Of a DNA stretch of 64,000 bases, positions 14,561 to 26,910 are shown one piece after another. Both the position numbers and the translations under genes were made by a program. Each line of letters opens with the position of its first letter. Position 1 is the stretch's first letter. Source of the DNA: Siniperca chuatsi (taxonomy: Eukaryota; Chordata; Actinopteri; Centrarchiformes; Sinipercidae); assembly GCF_020085105.1 (NCBI RefSeq), contig NC_058059.1, positions 18,851,042 through 18,915,041 of the forward strand, in the 5' to 3' direction. A model generated the notes under the pieces. It was not told where the DNA came from, did not search any database, and saw only the letters and a list, made by a program, of their open reading frames with translations.

Positions 14561-15267
14561 CACACATCATGCCTATTTTTCAGGGTCATTCCAGTTTCTT
14601 AAAGCTCAGGTCTAGTTTCTAGATGTTATAAAAAAAAAGGCCCCTTTGTCCCAGGAAGTGTAAAGCATTTTCTCAAACATACTGAAATGTAACTGATGAC
14701 GTGGTTATGGATGCTACGTATATTGATAAATGCATATTTGTTGCATTGCTTATCTACTGAAATAAAAACATAAACCTTTTCAACAAAGGGCTTGCTAAAT
14801 TGCATCTGTTTGAGGCCAAACCATGTATTCTCAATACATAAGTGAAAGTACTACACAGAAAATGTCATTGCAATGGAATTCATCAAGGAAACGATGCAAC
14901 ACAAACAGATTATTTCATTGAAAATGAATGATCTGGAATTGGCAAGCCACCCACCATGTTCCTATGTTGTGATATCATGTCTTTTTTAAGCCACTTTATC
15001 TTAAAATGATCTAAGGTGCAACTACATGAAGTAAGTCATGTAGTTGAAACCAAAAATGGGCTAAAACAAATCCCAGTTTTATGTCAACTGAAACACAAAA
15101 ATAACTTGATAAGTTTATATTACTTGCAGAGTTGTTGTATGAGGTTGTATAATCTATCATCTATCAGGTATCTTGTTTTGCATGAGAAGTCCTGTTTCCA
15201 ATCAGTGTTCTAAACACATACTAAATTTTTTAAATATCTTTTAAAGGGGCAATTTTCGTTTGTACTT
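14561..15267. other. Gene-free stretch
   Basis: AT-rich anonymous sequence with no supported gene or repeat. Confidence 0.45.
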
Positions 15268-15368
15268 GCATGAAGTTGGGGGACTTGCAAGAGACAAATG
15301 GTCAAACCAGCAGCAGCAGAGATGTCCTGACTTGGTCAAGCTCCAAAACCACACGATTCTCCAGCTAA
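15268..15368 (+). repeat. Dispersed repeat (GGTCAAGCTCCAAAA), copy 1
   Basis: Words AAGTTGGGGGACTTGCAAGA, GAGATGTCCTGACTT and GGTCAAGCTCCAAAA recur in the same order, diverged, at 25838-25975. This is a shared interspersed family; I cannot name it. Confidence 0.6.
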
Positions 15369-16948
15369 TCCCCTAATCCCAGGTGAGCCCATCGTGGGTT
15401 AGTTTAGTTTGGTATGGTCCCTGAGAAAAGGTCTGACAGATTTTTATTCAACCCAAACACACCAGTGCCTGATTTCGCTGATTAGAATATCTTCTTCATC
15501 ACAAAAACCAGAGGACTATCAGCTCTTCGTGGCACCTATTCTAGACTTATACCATTCTGCATACACTTTTATCTTTTTTTTTATTAACATATTTACAGAA
15601 CTTAAAATGTCTTTAAACGCTCTCAAGCTTTTCATTAATGACGTGGATATACTTTTCAAAGAAAGACATACACAAATGGATTCTCTATCATTATCTTTTT
15701 TTGGGTGTTTATATGCTAAACTTATGATTATTTGCTTTTACTGATGCTTCTATCTAAAACACTGAAGTCAGTTAACTTTGATTTTTATTTCCTTTAAATA
15801 AAAAAACTACAATGGTATTGTCGCAGGAATTGAATCTTGCTGTCCACTTACACTTATACATCTGAGAGAAAGCCCTTGCTACACAATTTAAATGTTTCGA
15901 GCATCATAAAAGCCCAGTATGAGTATTTGTCCCCGAGCTACTCAATCATAACTATCGCAGCAGTTTGTTTAATTAGAAGTAAAGTGTTTCTAGGTCAGTA
16001 AAGCTCAGTGTTTGGGAAGAGCGTTTGGCCTGGATGTCTGTTTAACTCAAGCAATTCTTGGTGACTACAATAATAGATTTATGTTTCGCTAATGTAATTA
16101 TTTACAGAGGGAAATCCTTGTTTAACTGTCCTGTTTCAGTTTCTGCATGCGCGTCTGTTTGGATTGTGAATGTTAGTCACTAGCTGTCTGTCTGTCTGTC
16201 TGTCTGTATGTGTGTGTGCTGTATGTACACGTCTGTTGATGAGCGTGTGTATATGTTTTTATAGAGCTGTCACTGAATTCATTTAAGCTCTTCCAGAATT
16301 GTGTTTTCCTTCAGAACTGTATTTTTGGAGTATGAGTAAGTATGGGATGAACAGTATGCCCTGTGAAAATATACTGCGAGTTATTGCACACTATTGACAT
16401 TGTGTACATTACCACTGAAATGTGTTCAGAGTGTTAGGGACTGTCTTTTGTAGTGAAGTGATATGTAATTATATACATTACACTATTTAAAATCAATAAT
16501 ACTTGAGGGTCAAGGGCCTAAGAGAGGATGGAAACAAAGGGAATGGAGAGAACGAAAGCAACATGACAAAGATTAACAGAGAAAGATGGGATAGAGATGA
16601 AGGTGATGCCTGTGTATTCACAGACTTATACACACAGGAAGAAAACCGAGTCAAGCTAAGAGATCCTAAAAAAACATGTATTTCGGCCAAGGCAAACAGA
16701 AGACCCGAGAAAGACAGAGTAAGATGTGGCAGTTTTCCCTTTTTAAAAATATCGACTCACTGCAACCACACCATTGCACTGACAGTGATCCTCACTGCAC
16801 ATCCAGCCCTGGAGAGAGATCCTTTCCATCCCTTTTGTATGTTATTGTTAAGTCATGTTTTAGACAGGGCAGCAGCTATCAGGTCAGGACATACAGTAAA
16901 CCTGCCAATGTATAGTTTACGTGTAAGTTAGCAGCACTATTATCATTA
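15369..16948. other. Gene-free stretch
   Basis: No supported gene. A short (TCTG)n run is at about 16183-16206. The 142-residue frame at 16503-16931 begins with a TTG codon and shows no recognisable domain, so it is not called. Confidence 0.45.
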
Positions 16949-17465
16949 TTCCAAAACCCCAATCATCCAAAAAATGTCCCATTGGACCGAAAGCCCATTT
17001 GTTCGAAGCTTGTCATCTTGAAAACAAACGGCCATTGCTCCGATGGCCCATTGCTCCAAAAATATGCACATGGGTGAAGTTTGCCCTCAGGCCTTTCTGC
17101 CAGAAAGCCTTTCTGCCAGTTAACACGTGGTCAACGTTGTGTAACGGTCGCAGTTTGGTTAGGTTTAGGCGCCAAAACTACTTGGTTGGGTTTAGGTCTC
17201 CTGGGTGAAAGTCATGTGTGGGCAGGGGTTTTGCCCTTAATAGGCTTTCTGGCCTCACACCAAACGACATTTTAAGCAATTTCAATGTCGCAGACAAATT
17301 TCCAATGTAGGAATAAAAGCAACTGAGTGTTTTACCTCAGTTGGTGCAAAACCCCCGCTGATTCAGCACCATGGAACTAACAACTGCCTGGGAGAGTGTG
17401 TATTTTCAGACAAATGGGCTTTTGGTCCAGTAGGACATTTTTCTGACTATTGGGCCGTCGGAACA
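16949..17465. mobile_element. MITE-like element with about 57-base imperfect terminal inverted repeats
   Basis: The left arm (16949-17006) contains AAAATGTCCCATTGGACCGA and AAGCCCATTTGT. The right arm (17406-17465), reverse complemented, contains AAAATGTCCTACTGGACCAA and AAGCCCATTTGT. The element is about 517 bases with no transposase. Its interior repeats the words 'ggcccattgctcc' near the left end. It resembles a miniature inverted-repeat transposable element; the parent family is unknown. Confidence 0.75.
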
Positions 17466-20452
17466 ATGCCATGGCACCCACCCAGCTAGGAGCCACCACC
17501 ACTGGTCAAAAGGTAACAATGTATATATGTATACAGTATAACAATAATTTCCAGTGACTGCTTAAAGCGGCTAGCATAGCTGCTATATCCAGATTGAGGG
17601 AGGTTCTGTGCTCCTAACTTGTGCAGCAGGCAAACAGCATGATTTCCATGTGTCATGTTAGCTAACCGGAGCTGAGAGGCTAAGACAGGCGTGTGGTAAA
17701 AAGTTTAGAAAATGCTAATTAGTTATTATTAGAAAAGTGCGACATTCAAATTGCCAGCAAGTTGCTTCATTTCTAAATACTGAAAATATCCATAATGAAG
17801 CTATCATGACATCGTGGCAACATGTTTTCTCCACTGCTGCACGCACATCCTGGATTGTTTGTAAACGGGAAACCTGGGTAGCAACACATCACCATCTTTA
17901 TCACGCTACACCCGTGTATATGGCACAAATGCTGGGTAATATTTCAACATGACCAAATTTGAAACTCTAAAGGCATGAAATACACAACTCACTTCACTCT
18001 TTACTAAATGTTTCCATAAAAAAGGAAAAGCTAAAAACAAAAAAACAAGAAAACTAGGAACGGCTGTCAGATGCCCTGTAACTGTTTGTGCTACACCAGA
18101 ATCTCAGTTTGTGTTTACAAAACTACAAAAAACTACAAAACTTAGGAACTATTGAACAAGCGCTAAAGTTACCATTCCAGATGAAGTTTCAAAGAACGGA
18201 AACTTACAGAAAAAAATCTATTTACTTGGTCGGTATCCATCTCACACTCTTCACATTTTTCCACAATTTGAATTGAATAGCCACAAAAGAAAAAATTACA
18301 ACAAAACACCAGAAAGTATGTCTCGTACCCTTAACATCGTTTTGAGATAAAAATGCTGTTTTTTGTATTATACCGTACAGAAATTTGATGCTGTCCTTCC
18401 TTCATTTTATAAGGATAATGTTTTTATTTCCTAAAATAATTGTTTTAATGCAGAAGTAAAGTCATAGTCATGTGCAATGTTTTAGCACTCACTTTCATCA
18501 CTGGTTCAATCTGAGGTCAGGGGGAAAACACACTGTGTTCCCTTCTGTCAAAGTCATCTCTGACTGTTTTTCTCTCCCTGTCTTTAAGCTCGTCCTCCAG
18601 GTCTGAGTATTATCTGTCAAAAAGATCTCTGTGATAAATGTTCAGGGTCATTCACCACAGATTATAACAGCTTGAATATTCTGGCTAAAGGTTTCTGTGA
18701 AAAAATTCCCTTTTTCTGTTCAAGAATCACACATGGTCACCATTTTCTGTTAGCAGACAAATACTAATAGTAAAATCTGGTGAGTTGTGATGGCAGCTGA
18801 AGTTACACTGAACTTAGCCACCTCAGCCAGTCTCGTTAAAGTGACAGGGAAAAAAGCTGCTCCAGCGATTTCAACACATACGATCATTCAGAAGGCGCAC
18901 CGAGTTGTTGTGACATTTATCTGATCCCTGATCAGTGCAGCCACTCAGTGATCCATATGGGTCACTGGATGAGGATGAGGCGTGAGTGAGAGCCTGTAAA
19001 GACGAGAAAAACGTTTTTCTCGCTCATAGTCCATCCATACAAGTCATCCATGTGTTTAACTTACTGTTGTAACTGCTAAAGAGCGGAAGTTATACTTCTT
19101 CTGGTGTTTTTTGCAGTTACCTAACAGCTTCAGGTGCATTATCACCACCCTCTGGACTGGAGCAGGGCCAATCCACATTTGCATGCAACCAGGGAAAACC
19201 AAGACGGATTGAATTCAGATTTGTGATCTGGCTGACAGAAACACATACAGTATATATGGCTAAATGTAAATGAAATTTGGTTAAGATTAGGAAAAGGTCA
19301 CGGTTATAAATACCCAATGTAGCAGATGTAACTGTTGGATATCCCAACAGAATTTCCCAGCTTTTCCCTATTCTCGCTTCTTATCTCCGATATCTCCGAT
19401 ATCCAGGAAGGGGAATTGTATTTACCAAGTGGGACATCCTCGCTCACTGCAGCGTCATTTTGAGGAGACGGAAATGACTCTGGACGAACAGCATCTCAAC
19501 TGTCCTATTAACTGTGGAACTAATTAAGGAACTATAAATACAGTGATGCCTGATGACTGTTGTTCCAATACCGGCCGCGTCTGATAGAAATAACACCAAT
19601 CATAAAATGAGTGAATGATATTATTACTGAAAGAACAGAGGAGATGGGAGAGAGGAATAAAACAACTATAAATGCTCTAAATAAAATATATAATTTCATT
19701 ATGAAAGGCTACAAGTACAGTAAGTCTGTCCTTTTTCAGGCTCAGGATGATATTATAGGACTGATAATAACCGCGACTCTGCGGCTGTATAGGACAAATA
19801 CAGTGCTTGGACCACATTTTTCCTGTGTGAGCCAAGATGAACTTGGAATGGAAAACAAGTAAGGGAGGAAGGGAAAAATGTCTTCTGGCAGATGAAGAAA
19901 AATTAATGTTTTTATGATTTATTTATGATTTGGATTACACATACATCTAATAATTCTCATTTTATGAATAAACATGAACCGCTGTTGGCGCTGTTATTTG
20001 TCAAATCTATACAGTATTGCAATCATGCAATAATATTGATATTACAATTCCCACAACAGCCTAGCAGTTCCTTTTACTGTCCCATCAGATCAGCTGACTA
20101 ATCACTAAACACACTGGGGTGTTGCTGTCTGTTACAAAACTTCTGCAAAAGATGTGGTTCCTCGCTCCAAGCGCATCTGGGAGCCTCCTCTCTCCTCGCC
20201 CTCGTCTCCTTCTGTTTGAATCGCCAGCACAGCACAGTAACCAGATATTACCCAAGTATGACACACTAACCACCCATTATACGCTGCAGTGATTGCAGGA
20301 CTGGCTAAGCTCTGCTTTGATTTCACATATCAACTTTACACACACATCACAGAGAACTGGGAGTTTTCATCTGCAAATGATTGGATCTGAATGTTTGCAT
20401 AGTATCTCCTATGGCCGCAGAGTCAGAGTGATTGCATGTGTGGTTGTGCCTG

Positions 20453-20454
<2 letters not shown>
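17466..20454. other. Gene-free stretch of about 3 kb
   Basis: No supported gene or sizeable repeat. Frames of up to 83 residues occur without family features. A TATCTCCGATATCTCCGATA short duplication is at about 19381-19403. Confidence 0.45.

Positions 20455-20487
<33 letters not shown>
20455..20487 (+). repeat. (GT)n microsatellite
   Basis: 33 uninterrupted bases of GT. The minus-strand frames at 20347-20649 translate it as TH repeats and are not genes. Confidence 0.95.
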
Positions 20488-20488
<1 letters not shown>

Positions 20489-20689
20489 CATGAAGTAACT
20501 ACACCACTGTGGTAGACAGATGTTTGTGTGTTTTCCCGTTTGTGTGCAAAGTGTGCAATCAAGCAGACTAGGAGGATGGATGAGGGGTGTGCGCAGGTGT
20601 GTGTTTTTGCGTAGGCCGATTTGCATACTGAATGTTTCTCAGGCTGCAATCGGTATTTATCTTTATCATCATCATATCAGTTACTCCAA

Positions 20690-20810
20690 ACCTACTACTT
20701 TCCTCTTTCTCTCTCCCTTCTCTGTCCCCCTCCTCCTCCACTTTCCCTCACTCCTCACCTTCCTCACTTCATCTATTTCTTCACTCCTTGTTCTCTTTCC
20801 CTGAACTGAC
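20690..20810 (+). repeat. Pyrimidine-rich tract
   Basis: About 120 bases almost entirely C and T on the plus strand. The overlapping short frames here (20520-20823) are in three different frames and reflect this bias. The rest of 20811-22841 has no supported gene; an AC array lies at about 21351-21364. Confidence 0.7.
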
Positions 20811-21563
20811 GATTAAGTCCTGACAGAGATTAAAATTAGATAATGATTACTTAATTAATGAGATCCTGTATCTAGTTCTTATTTTTAATTCTGTTTTGCT
20901 TTCAGCTGGAGTGAATGAGCAGCTTGATGAATATGATGTACCATAAAGGGACAGTTTCATTCAACAGGGTTCATGTTTTCCCAGATCTCAGCGTTTACTT
21001 TTGTGAGTACAATGTTACCATAACCGATTGTAATGGTGGACAATGAAAATAAGATCCAACTTGTAATAAACTGTAACTTTCCTTTAAATCATCAGCCATA
21101 CACGGAAAAACGATACGACTTCACCCTTTTCTGCTGGTGGGAACAACAATACTGGAAGACATAATTAAACTGATTTAGTTCACTGCTGCCACTATGCAGT
21201 ATCATGTGTGGGACAGAGAGACACAGAGAGAGAAGTGAGTTGTGTATGAGGTAGGCTACAGAGTGGAAAACCAGGGTTTTGGAAACATGATTTCCTGTGG
21301 AAACAGTGATGTCATGATGGTCTGTCTTTCATAGTCTCATGTGTGCGCGCACACACACACACACTGACATTGTCTGTGTAAATCAGGTTTTCTCTTGCAC
21401 TCTGTTAATGTCATTAACATAGCTGTCTGTGTCAACTGTGCTGTACACTGCATCGTTTTATAGTGTTTTTTTGGACTTCACTACAGTGGTTGTGGAAGAA
21501 CGTTTGTCAGCACAAGTCATCTGAGACTGGTAAATCACAACTGAAGAATCTCACTTTAATTTG

Positions 21564-21610
21564 ATCAAATAAATTAAAGAACAAAATCATTGTTCTTTAA
21601 TTTATTTGAT
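21564..21610. repeat. Perfect 20-base hairpin
   Basis: The arm ATCAAATAAATTAAAGAACA (21564-21583) is followed by a 7-base loop and its exact reverse complement (21591-21610). No tandem repeat explains it. Confidence 0.95.
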
Positions 21611-22841
21611 TCCTTTTGTTGCTTTTTTGATCACTTTTGAGATTTGTTCAAATCATTTTTACAAATAATGCTGGTGCTCTAAAATGGACACAAACCAATG
21701 ACAGGTAACACAAGAAAGTGGCACACGGAAATGAATTTGCGTATCCTCATGGTGGTGCTGGAGGGTGACATACTGTAGTTACTGCTTGGGAGCTTCTGTG
21801 GCTGGCAAGCTAACCGGTGACATGCTAACTAGCCAATAACATGCTAGCGCCAGCCATTCACAATAGCCTGCCAAGCTTGCTAGCTGGCTGTTAAACTGCC
21901 AGTTAGCAAACTAGCAAGCTCAGTTGCCAACCAGACATTAAAGTAACCCTATTTTTTCAAGAGACGTACTGTATTTTGACTCTGTCTCACGACTGACTGC
22001 AAACCATGCTGTATCTCTTAAAATCTCATAAAATTGAATGGTGCGACACAGCTAATATGATAGCGTCCTTCATTTTGTACTCTCCGGCTCTCCATTCCCT
22101 CAAGAGGGATTGCAATGTTCAACGGCACAACTCTGCTGATTGCAGTGATTCCATTGAAATTAATTGATTTCTGTGTTATCTGCAGTACAGAAAAAAAATA
22201 CTAAATGTTTTGGTATTAGTGTGACTTATGATAGAATCTCTGCAGTATTAAAGCACGCTGCTAGTTCAGAGAGGCACAATCACATGGCAGAATTGAAAAC
22301 AAAATGACTATGGCACACTCAGGGTTGGAAAAGTGGTGACATTATTTCATAAAGCCCCATATAGTGAGTATTTAGCAGCAGGATGGTATATGTGGGATTG
22401 ACTCAAAATAAACTATAGTAATACCCTGTGTTAATTGTAATTTTAATATTTTTGGGACAAATTTGGTTAATTTCATTGTTTTTGTTTTTTTTAATGGGAT
22501 ATGATAACAATAAGAAAAAATGTGTGAATTTCAGCTTTATCCCTAAAGTTGTAGGCCGATGTATAAATGCTCATCAGTTCATGTAACCACATTGTACAGT
22601 AAAGTCAGTTTTAAGATGTTTAGCCTTGGTGCTGAGAGAATGAAGATATGCTTTATATGAAACACCAATTAGTTCATTTGGTAATCCATTAGTTTAATTA
22701 TTTGTTGTGCTGTTTGGCATCTAGTGTGGCCAGTAAGGAGTTGGTGGTGATTCTTTAACAAGACTAAGACTGCAGGTATTTGCTCATAAACTAAAGTACT
22801 GGACAGCATAAAGTTTTGAACTGATGATGTCATTACAATTC

Positions 22842-22985
22842 ATCATCCGGGGACCATGAATGTCTGTACCAAATTTTATGGCAATCCATGCAACAGTTGA
22901 AATATTTCAGTCTGGACCAAAGTGGTGGACTAACCAACTGACCGACATTGTCATCCCTAGAGCTAGGGCGCTAGCGTGGCTAAAA
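22842..22985 (+). repeat. Dispersed fish repeat 'GGGACCATGAATGTC', copy 2
   Basis: The least decayed of the three copies in the window: GGGGACCATGAATGTCTGTA, then TTTATGGCAATCCATGCAAC, then CAGTCTGGACCAAAGTGGTG, then CTAGCGTGGCTAAAAAC. The 95-residue frame across it is not a gene. Confidence 0.75.
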
Positions 22986-23534
22986 ACCTCTACTGGCCTC
23001 ACTCTTGTTGTGCATTTCATTGTGAAGGCTTTTGCTGCCCAGTTCTTCTTTTCTTTTACTCCAAAGAAAACACAGATGCTACTGCTGGAAAGATTTTCAC
23101 TTTCTGTGTGTGAAAAGATTTTTCTTGGAAAAGACATTTGCTCATGAGAACAGCTAATGTAAATCTTTATGACCTTGTTATAGCTTTCAGACACAAAGCT
23201 GATCCCCCTGCTACAAGGTTAAAGAAAATGTTTGGCTAGAGATGGCCCCTGGATTGCCATTTGTGGCAAGCCTCGAGCTGATCAATTTCAAATTTAAAGT
23301 GATTTATGTGTTTGAATTTCACTAGAACTTCGGTGTAATAACTCTACATTTTATTGCTTGTGTTGTGTAGTTGTCCTTTGCTAACTTGCCAAACTTTTAC
23401 CAGTGAAACCAAATTGGAAATGACTGTTTCTTACTATTTTTAAATTAAAATAATTTTTTTATGCCTGATGGGTAGTTATTCAGATCTTCTTCTGTTTTTA
23501 AGTAGTAGAGTATTTTCATTTTGATGTTAGTATC

Positions 23535-23536
<2 letters not shown>

Positions 23537-23574
<38 letters not shown>
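23537..23574 (+). repeat. (TG)n microsatellite, 19 units
   Basis: 38 uninterrupted bases of TG. Around it (22986-25146) no gene is supported. Confidence 0.95.
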
Positions 23575-23576
<2 letters not shown>

Positions 23577-24038
23577 GATAATCTGCTCCTCTCCCTGTAG
23601 TACTTATCCAAACTGGCTCTAGTTTTCCATTCTGCCTTGCTGGCACAAATTCAGCGTACAGTCCATGAACCCTTAGGCTGTTGTTTTTTCTTCCGCTGTT
23701 TTTGTGTATTTCTTTCCTCATCTCTGAGTTTTACTGTCTCTGTGCTGTTTATCTAATTCATTTATTTCCTTTGATTTAATTTGTCTTTCTTTATTTCAAA
23801 TTCACTTGTCTTGCTTTGTCTCTTTAACAGTGTATTTAATCTTAATTTATGACACACATTTCTCTTTACGCATTCTCCCTCTGTTTTTTCCATGTAGTTC
23901 ATATTTCTTCTCTACTTCTCACTTTGACTTCAGCTATCCATCTCAGCTTTTATTTTCTTGATGTCTCAGATTTATACAGAGTACTCAGGATCTCCCAGCT
24001 GAGAACTGGAACGTATTGCCACATTTCATTTGATGTAA

Positions 24039-24063
24039 CACACACACACACACACACACACAC
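24039..24063 (+). repeat. (CA)n microsatellite
   Basis: 25 uninterrupted bases of CA. The 98-residue frame at 23849-24145 passes through it and is treated as chance. Confidence 0.95.
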
Positions 24064-25146
24064 GTTCAACCTTTCAAAATATATCTTATTTGAGTATCCC
24101 AGTGTGACATATTACGCATCACAGAGGCTGAAAGAAGTTAATTAAATTTGTGTGTACACATACACTGAAACGCATGAGGTGGAGATGTCTTGAAAACAGT
24201 GTAACACTAGGTCACTCTCACTTCCACCTCATTAGAAAACAACACACACTAACTGCTTTGTGAGGGTGTGTGTCCATTCCTAAAAGTGAGCATGTGTTTT
24301 ATGTGTGCACGCTGACCCCTTCGCACACAGTGTGTGTGTGCGTGCATTTGTCCAGAGGGTACAGACTACGATTGTTCTCTCTGGGTGTTAGCTTTCGGCA
24401 CAGGAAGTGCACGTTCAGGTCAGGGGGGAATCCAGGCACGCTCAGTCTGCCCACATCTGTTCAAATATCAGAAACCCTCAAAGTAACTCAGGAAATATGT
24501 GTAAGTATGTGCATGTGTGTGTGCGCATGCTACAGAAGCCGCTCTATGTGAGCACAATTTATAAAAAATATTTGACCTTTTCGCTGCATATTACACGTTC
24601 CCACAATAAGTAACAGAGGAAAACTTGTCATGTACCTGCTGTAATGTTACTCCAAAAGGGCACAGACACTGAATAAACACATCAGTTATACAACTCCAAA
24701 GTTTTTCTTTTCATGTGTGCCGTTACTGAGAGTCAAAAATAACACAATGAAGCTTCATATTGCTGATGCATGATGGTGTCACTAATAGTACAGGCCTCAT
24801 ACAGCGGTATCACAATTTTCACTTTATCTGCTTTATATTAAAAATATCCAGGGCTCTGTGTATAGAATATTTTAAAGCAAATTGTAGATAAGTCTTCCAA
24901 ACTAAGCAACAAAATATGCTGTTTTGTCAATTCCTTCCAGAAAACCCATATGAATGTTTTGTGATCTGGCACCTATTGGCAGGACAAACTCATTTCTAAG
25001 TGCCTTCCAAAATGTATAGGACCATTATAAAAAGGAAAAATAAAAACTTAGATAAGTTAGGTAAAGATCGTGGTGATGGTTAAAAGAAAACAACATTAAC
25101 TCTGTGTAAAGTCAGACACTTTGTGCACTAAAATAATGTCATAATG

Positions 25147-25617
25147 TCATAATGGACGGCCACATAAAGTGTAAAACATAGCAAAATGTAAACATAGGTC
25201 GTTTTTCTGCTGAGGATGCTCAATAATTGATATTGATAACAAACAACAAAGACACTTGATTAATGTTAGTGAAAGATAGAATGTCCTTTCCGCCTCACTA
25301 CTTCCAGTAAAGAACACATCACATTCTTGCATTGGCACTGAACATTGGCAGTGGACATAAATCTTGAGGTTCAGAATTGTCCAACGTGGACGTAATTCCT
25401 GAGGATGCTGTGCTGAAATGAGATACCCATCATTTGAAAAATACAATGAAATTAAGTCCTTAGCTCCCAGCCAGATGGACTGAGACATCACTCGACCAGC
25501 TGTAGATTGATAGTTAAATAGTAAAAGTAGCTTCAGCCACCATCTCTGATACGTGCAGAGCATGGTACCAGCCTCATATAATAGTCTTCTTTCAGGCTGA
25601 CACATACACCTATACAT
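25147..25617 (-). other. Unassigned 156-codon open frame
   Basis: The longest open frame outside genes and transposons in the first 28 kb. A splice-acceptor-like TTTCTTTCCGTAG directly precedes the first ATG. The protein would be cysteine- and leucine-rich with no domain that I recognise, no signal of repeat coding and no partner exon that I can identify. It may be chance, an exon of an unrecognised transcript or a decayed repeat. I would not annotate it as a gene. Confidence 0.2.
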
Positions 25618-25837
25618 CTACGGAAAGAAAAGTCAAAAGTTTATTGAGCATACCAACAGTTCTTAAATGTGACCCATAACATTTTTTTTCTTTTCTATTT
25701 TAAAATTTTAATTTCTTCTGAGATTTTTTATCTCCATCTTATTTTTCATGTATTTGTTATTTATTATATTCTTATATTTTTTGTTTGATTGTTTTGTTTG
25801 ATTGGTTTGTGGTACTAGATTCAATATTGCACTTCCA

Positions 25838-25975
25838 TAAAGTTGAGGGCCTAACAAGAGTCAAGAGACTAAAAAAAGAGGCAGAGATATCCCGACTTTT
25901 AGTCTCTATGGGTCAAGCTCCAAAAACACTGCATCCTACATTTCCCATAATGCAACAACATTGTTATTGTTTATA
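25838..25975 (+). repeat. Dispersed repeat (GGTCAAGCTCCAAAA), copy 2
   Basis: Contains TTTAGTCTCTATGGGTCAAG then CTCCAAAAACACTGCATCC and TTTCCCATAATGCAACAAC, a word series I recognise as widespread in fish. It matches the shorter copy at 15268-15368. Confidence 0.65.
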
Positions 25976-26295
25976 TAACACTGTCTGTAACACATCCATA
26001 CTGACTGTTTTATTAGGTGTGATGCTGGTTTTCAAATAGGAAAGGACTGGCGTCAGAGGTTGTGTGTTTCCCTGCATGCTTCCAGGGAGTTTAGGTACAA
26101 TCCAGCCTTTGTACACGAATCAGGAAAACACAACTTTACCAGAAAAACGTTGAGTGTTTGACGAGCTGAAACCTTAAAATGTGCAATGCTGATTTTACTT
26201 GTTGAATCTATACACACTTTTTCATCACATTTGATAAGGCACCATATTGCATTTGTACTACATCACTTTTAACATAAACAGATTCAGACAGCCAT

Positions 26296-26320
<25 letters not shown>
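26296..26320 (+). repeat. (AC)n microsatellite
   Basis: 25 bases of AC followed after a TAT interruption by a second short AC run. Confidence 0.95.
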
Positions 26321-26332
<12 letters not shown>

Positions 26333-26389
26333 GGACTGACTCAGGGGCTTTTTGTCTGCTTCAAACACACCCTGTTGATTAAGAGTTAG

Positions 26390-26910
26390 TTAAGTGTCTG
26401 AGACGACGGGGAAATGAGTGGAAGGGTTAGGAGGGGAAAAATGTGGAAGGAGTGAATGTGTGGAAGGGAGGAAGGTAAAGAGAGAGAGTAAGGAGTAAGA
26501 TTTTTAGTAAAGAAGGAGAAGGATGATAAAGGGATGGGGGGAAGAGATGGGAGGGAAATGGGCCTGGAGGAAAGAATAAATAAAAGAGTCAGTAAATGCT
26601 CCCATCTGTTGCCGGCACTCAGCATCTTGCAGGAGAAGTGAGGAGATGAAAGCAGTGACTAAAGGGGATGTCACGGCAACGCCCAACGTAACCGTCACAG
26701 AGGGAGTGGAGAGGATGGAGATGAGAAGAAAGGAGAAGATGGAAGTGGCACTGGTATGAGGGAGGTGAAGACTGAAGACAAGAAGAGATAAAGGTATATA
26801 ACAGGATAGAAGATGAACGCGAGAATTCAAAAGCAAACTGGGAGACTTGGAGGAATGACGAGGAGAACAGAAGGGCACCCTCTGATATTTAAAGATCCAG
26901 CGAAGAAACA
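26390..26910 (+). repeat. Purine-rich tract
   Basis: About 500 bases dominated by A and G on the plus strand (GGAAGGGAGGAAGG-type words). The minus-strand frames at 26386-26911 are serine/leucine/proline-rich translations of the complementary pyrimidine strand and are not called as genes. The flanks (25976-26295 and 26911-27970) show nothing further. Confidence 0.7.

Noticed and set aside
16503-16931. 142-codon plus-strand frame
   Set aside because: First codon is TTG, no recognisable domain, and no splice or promoter context.
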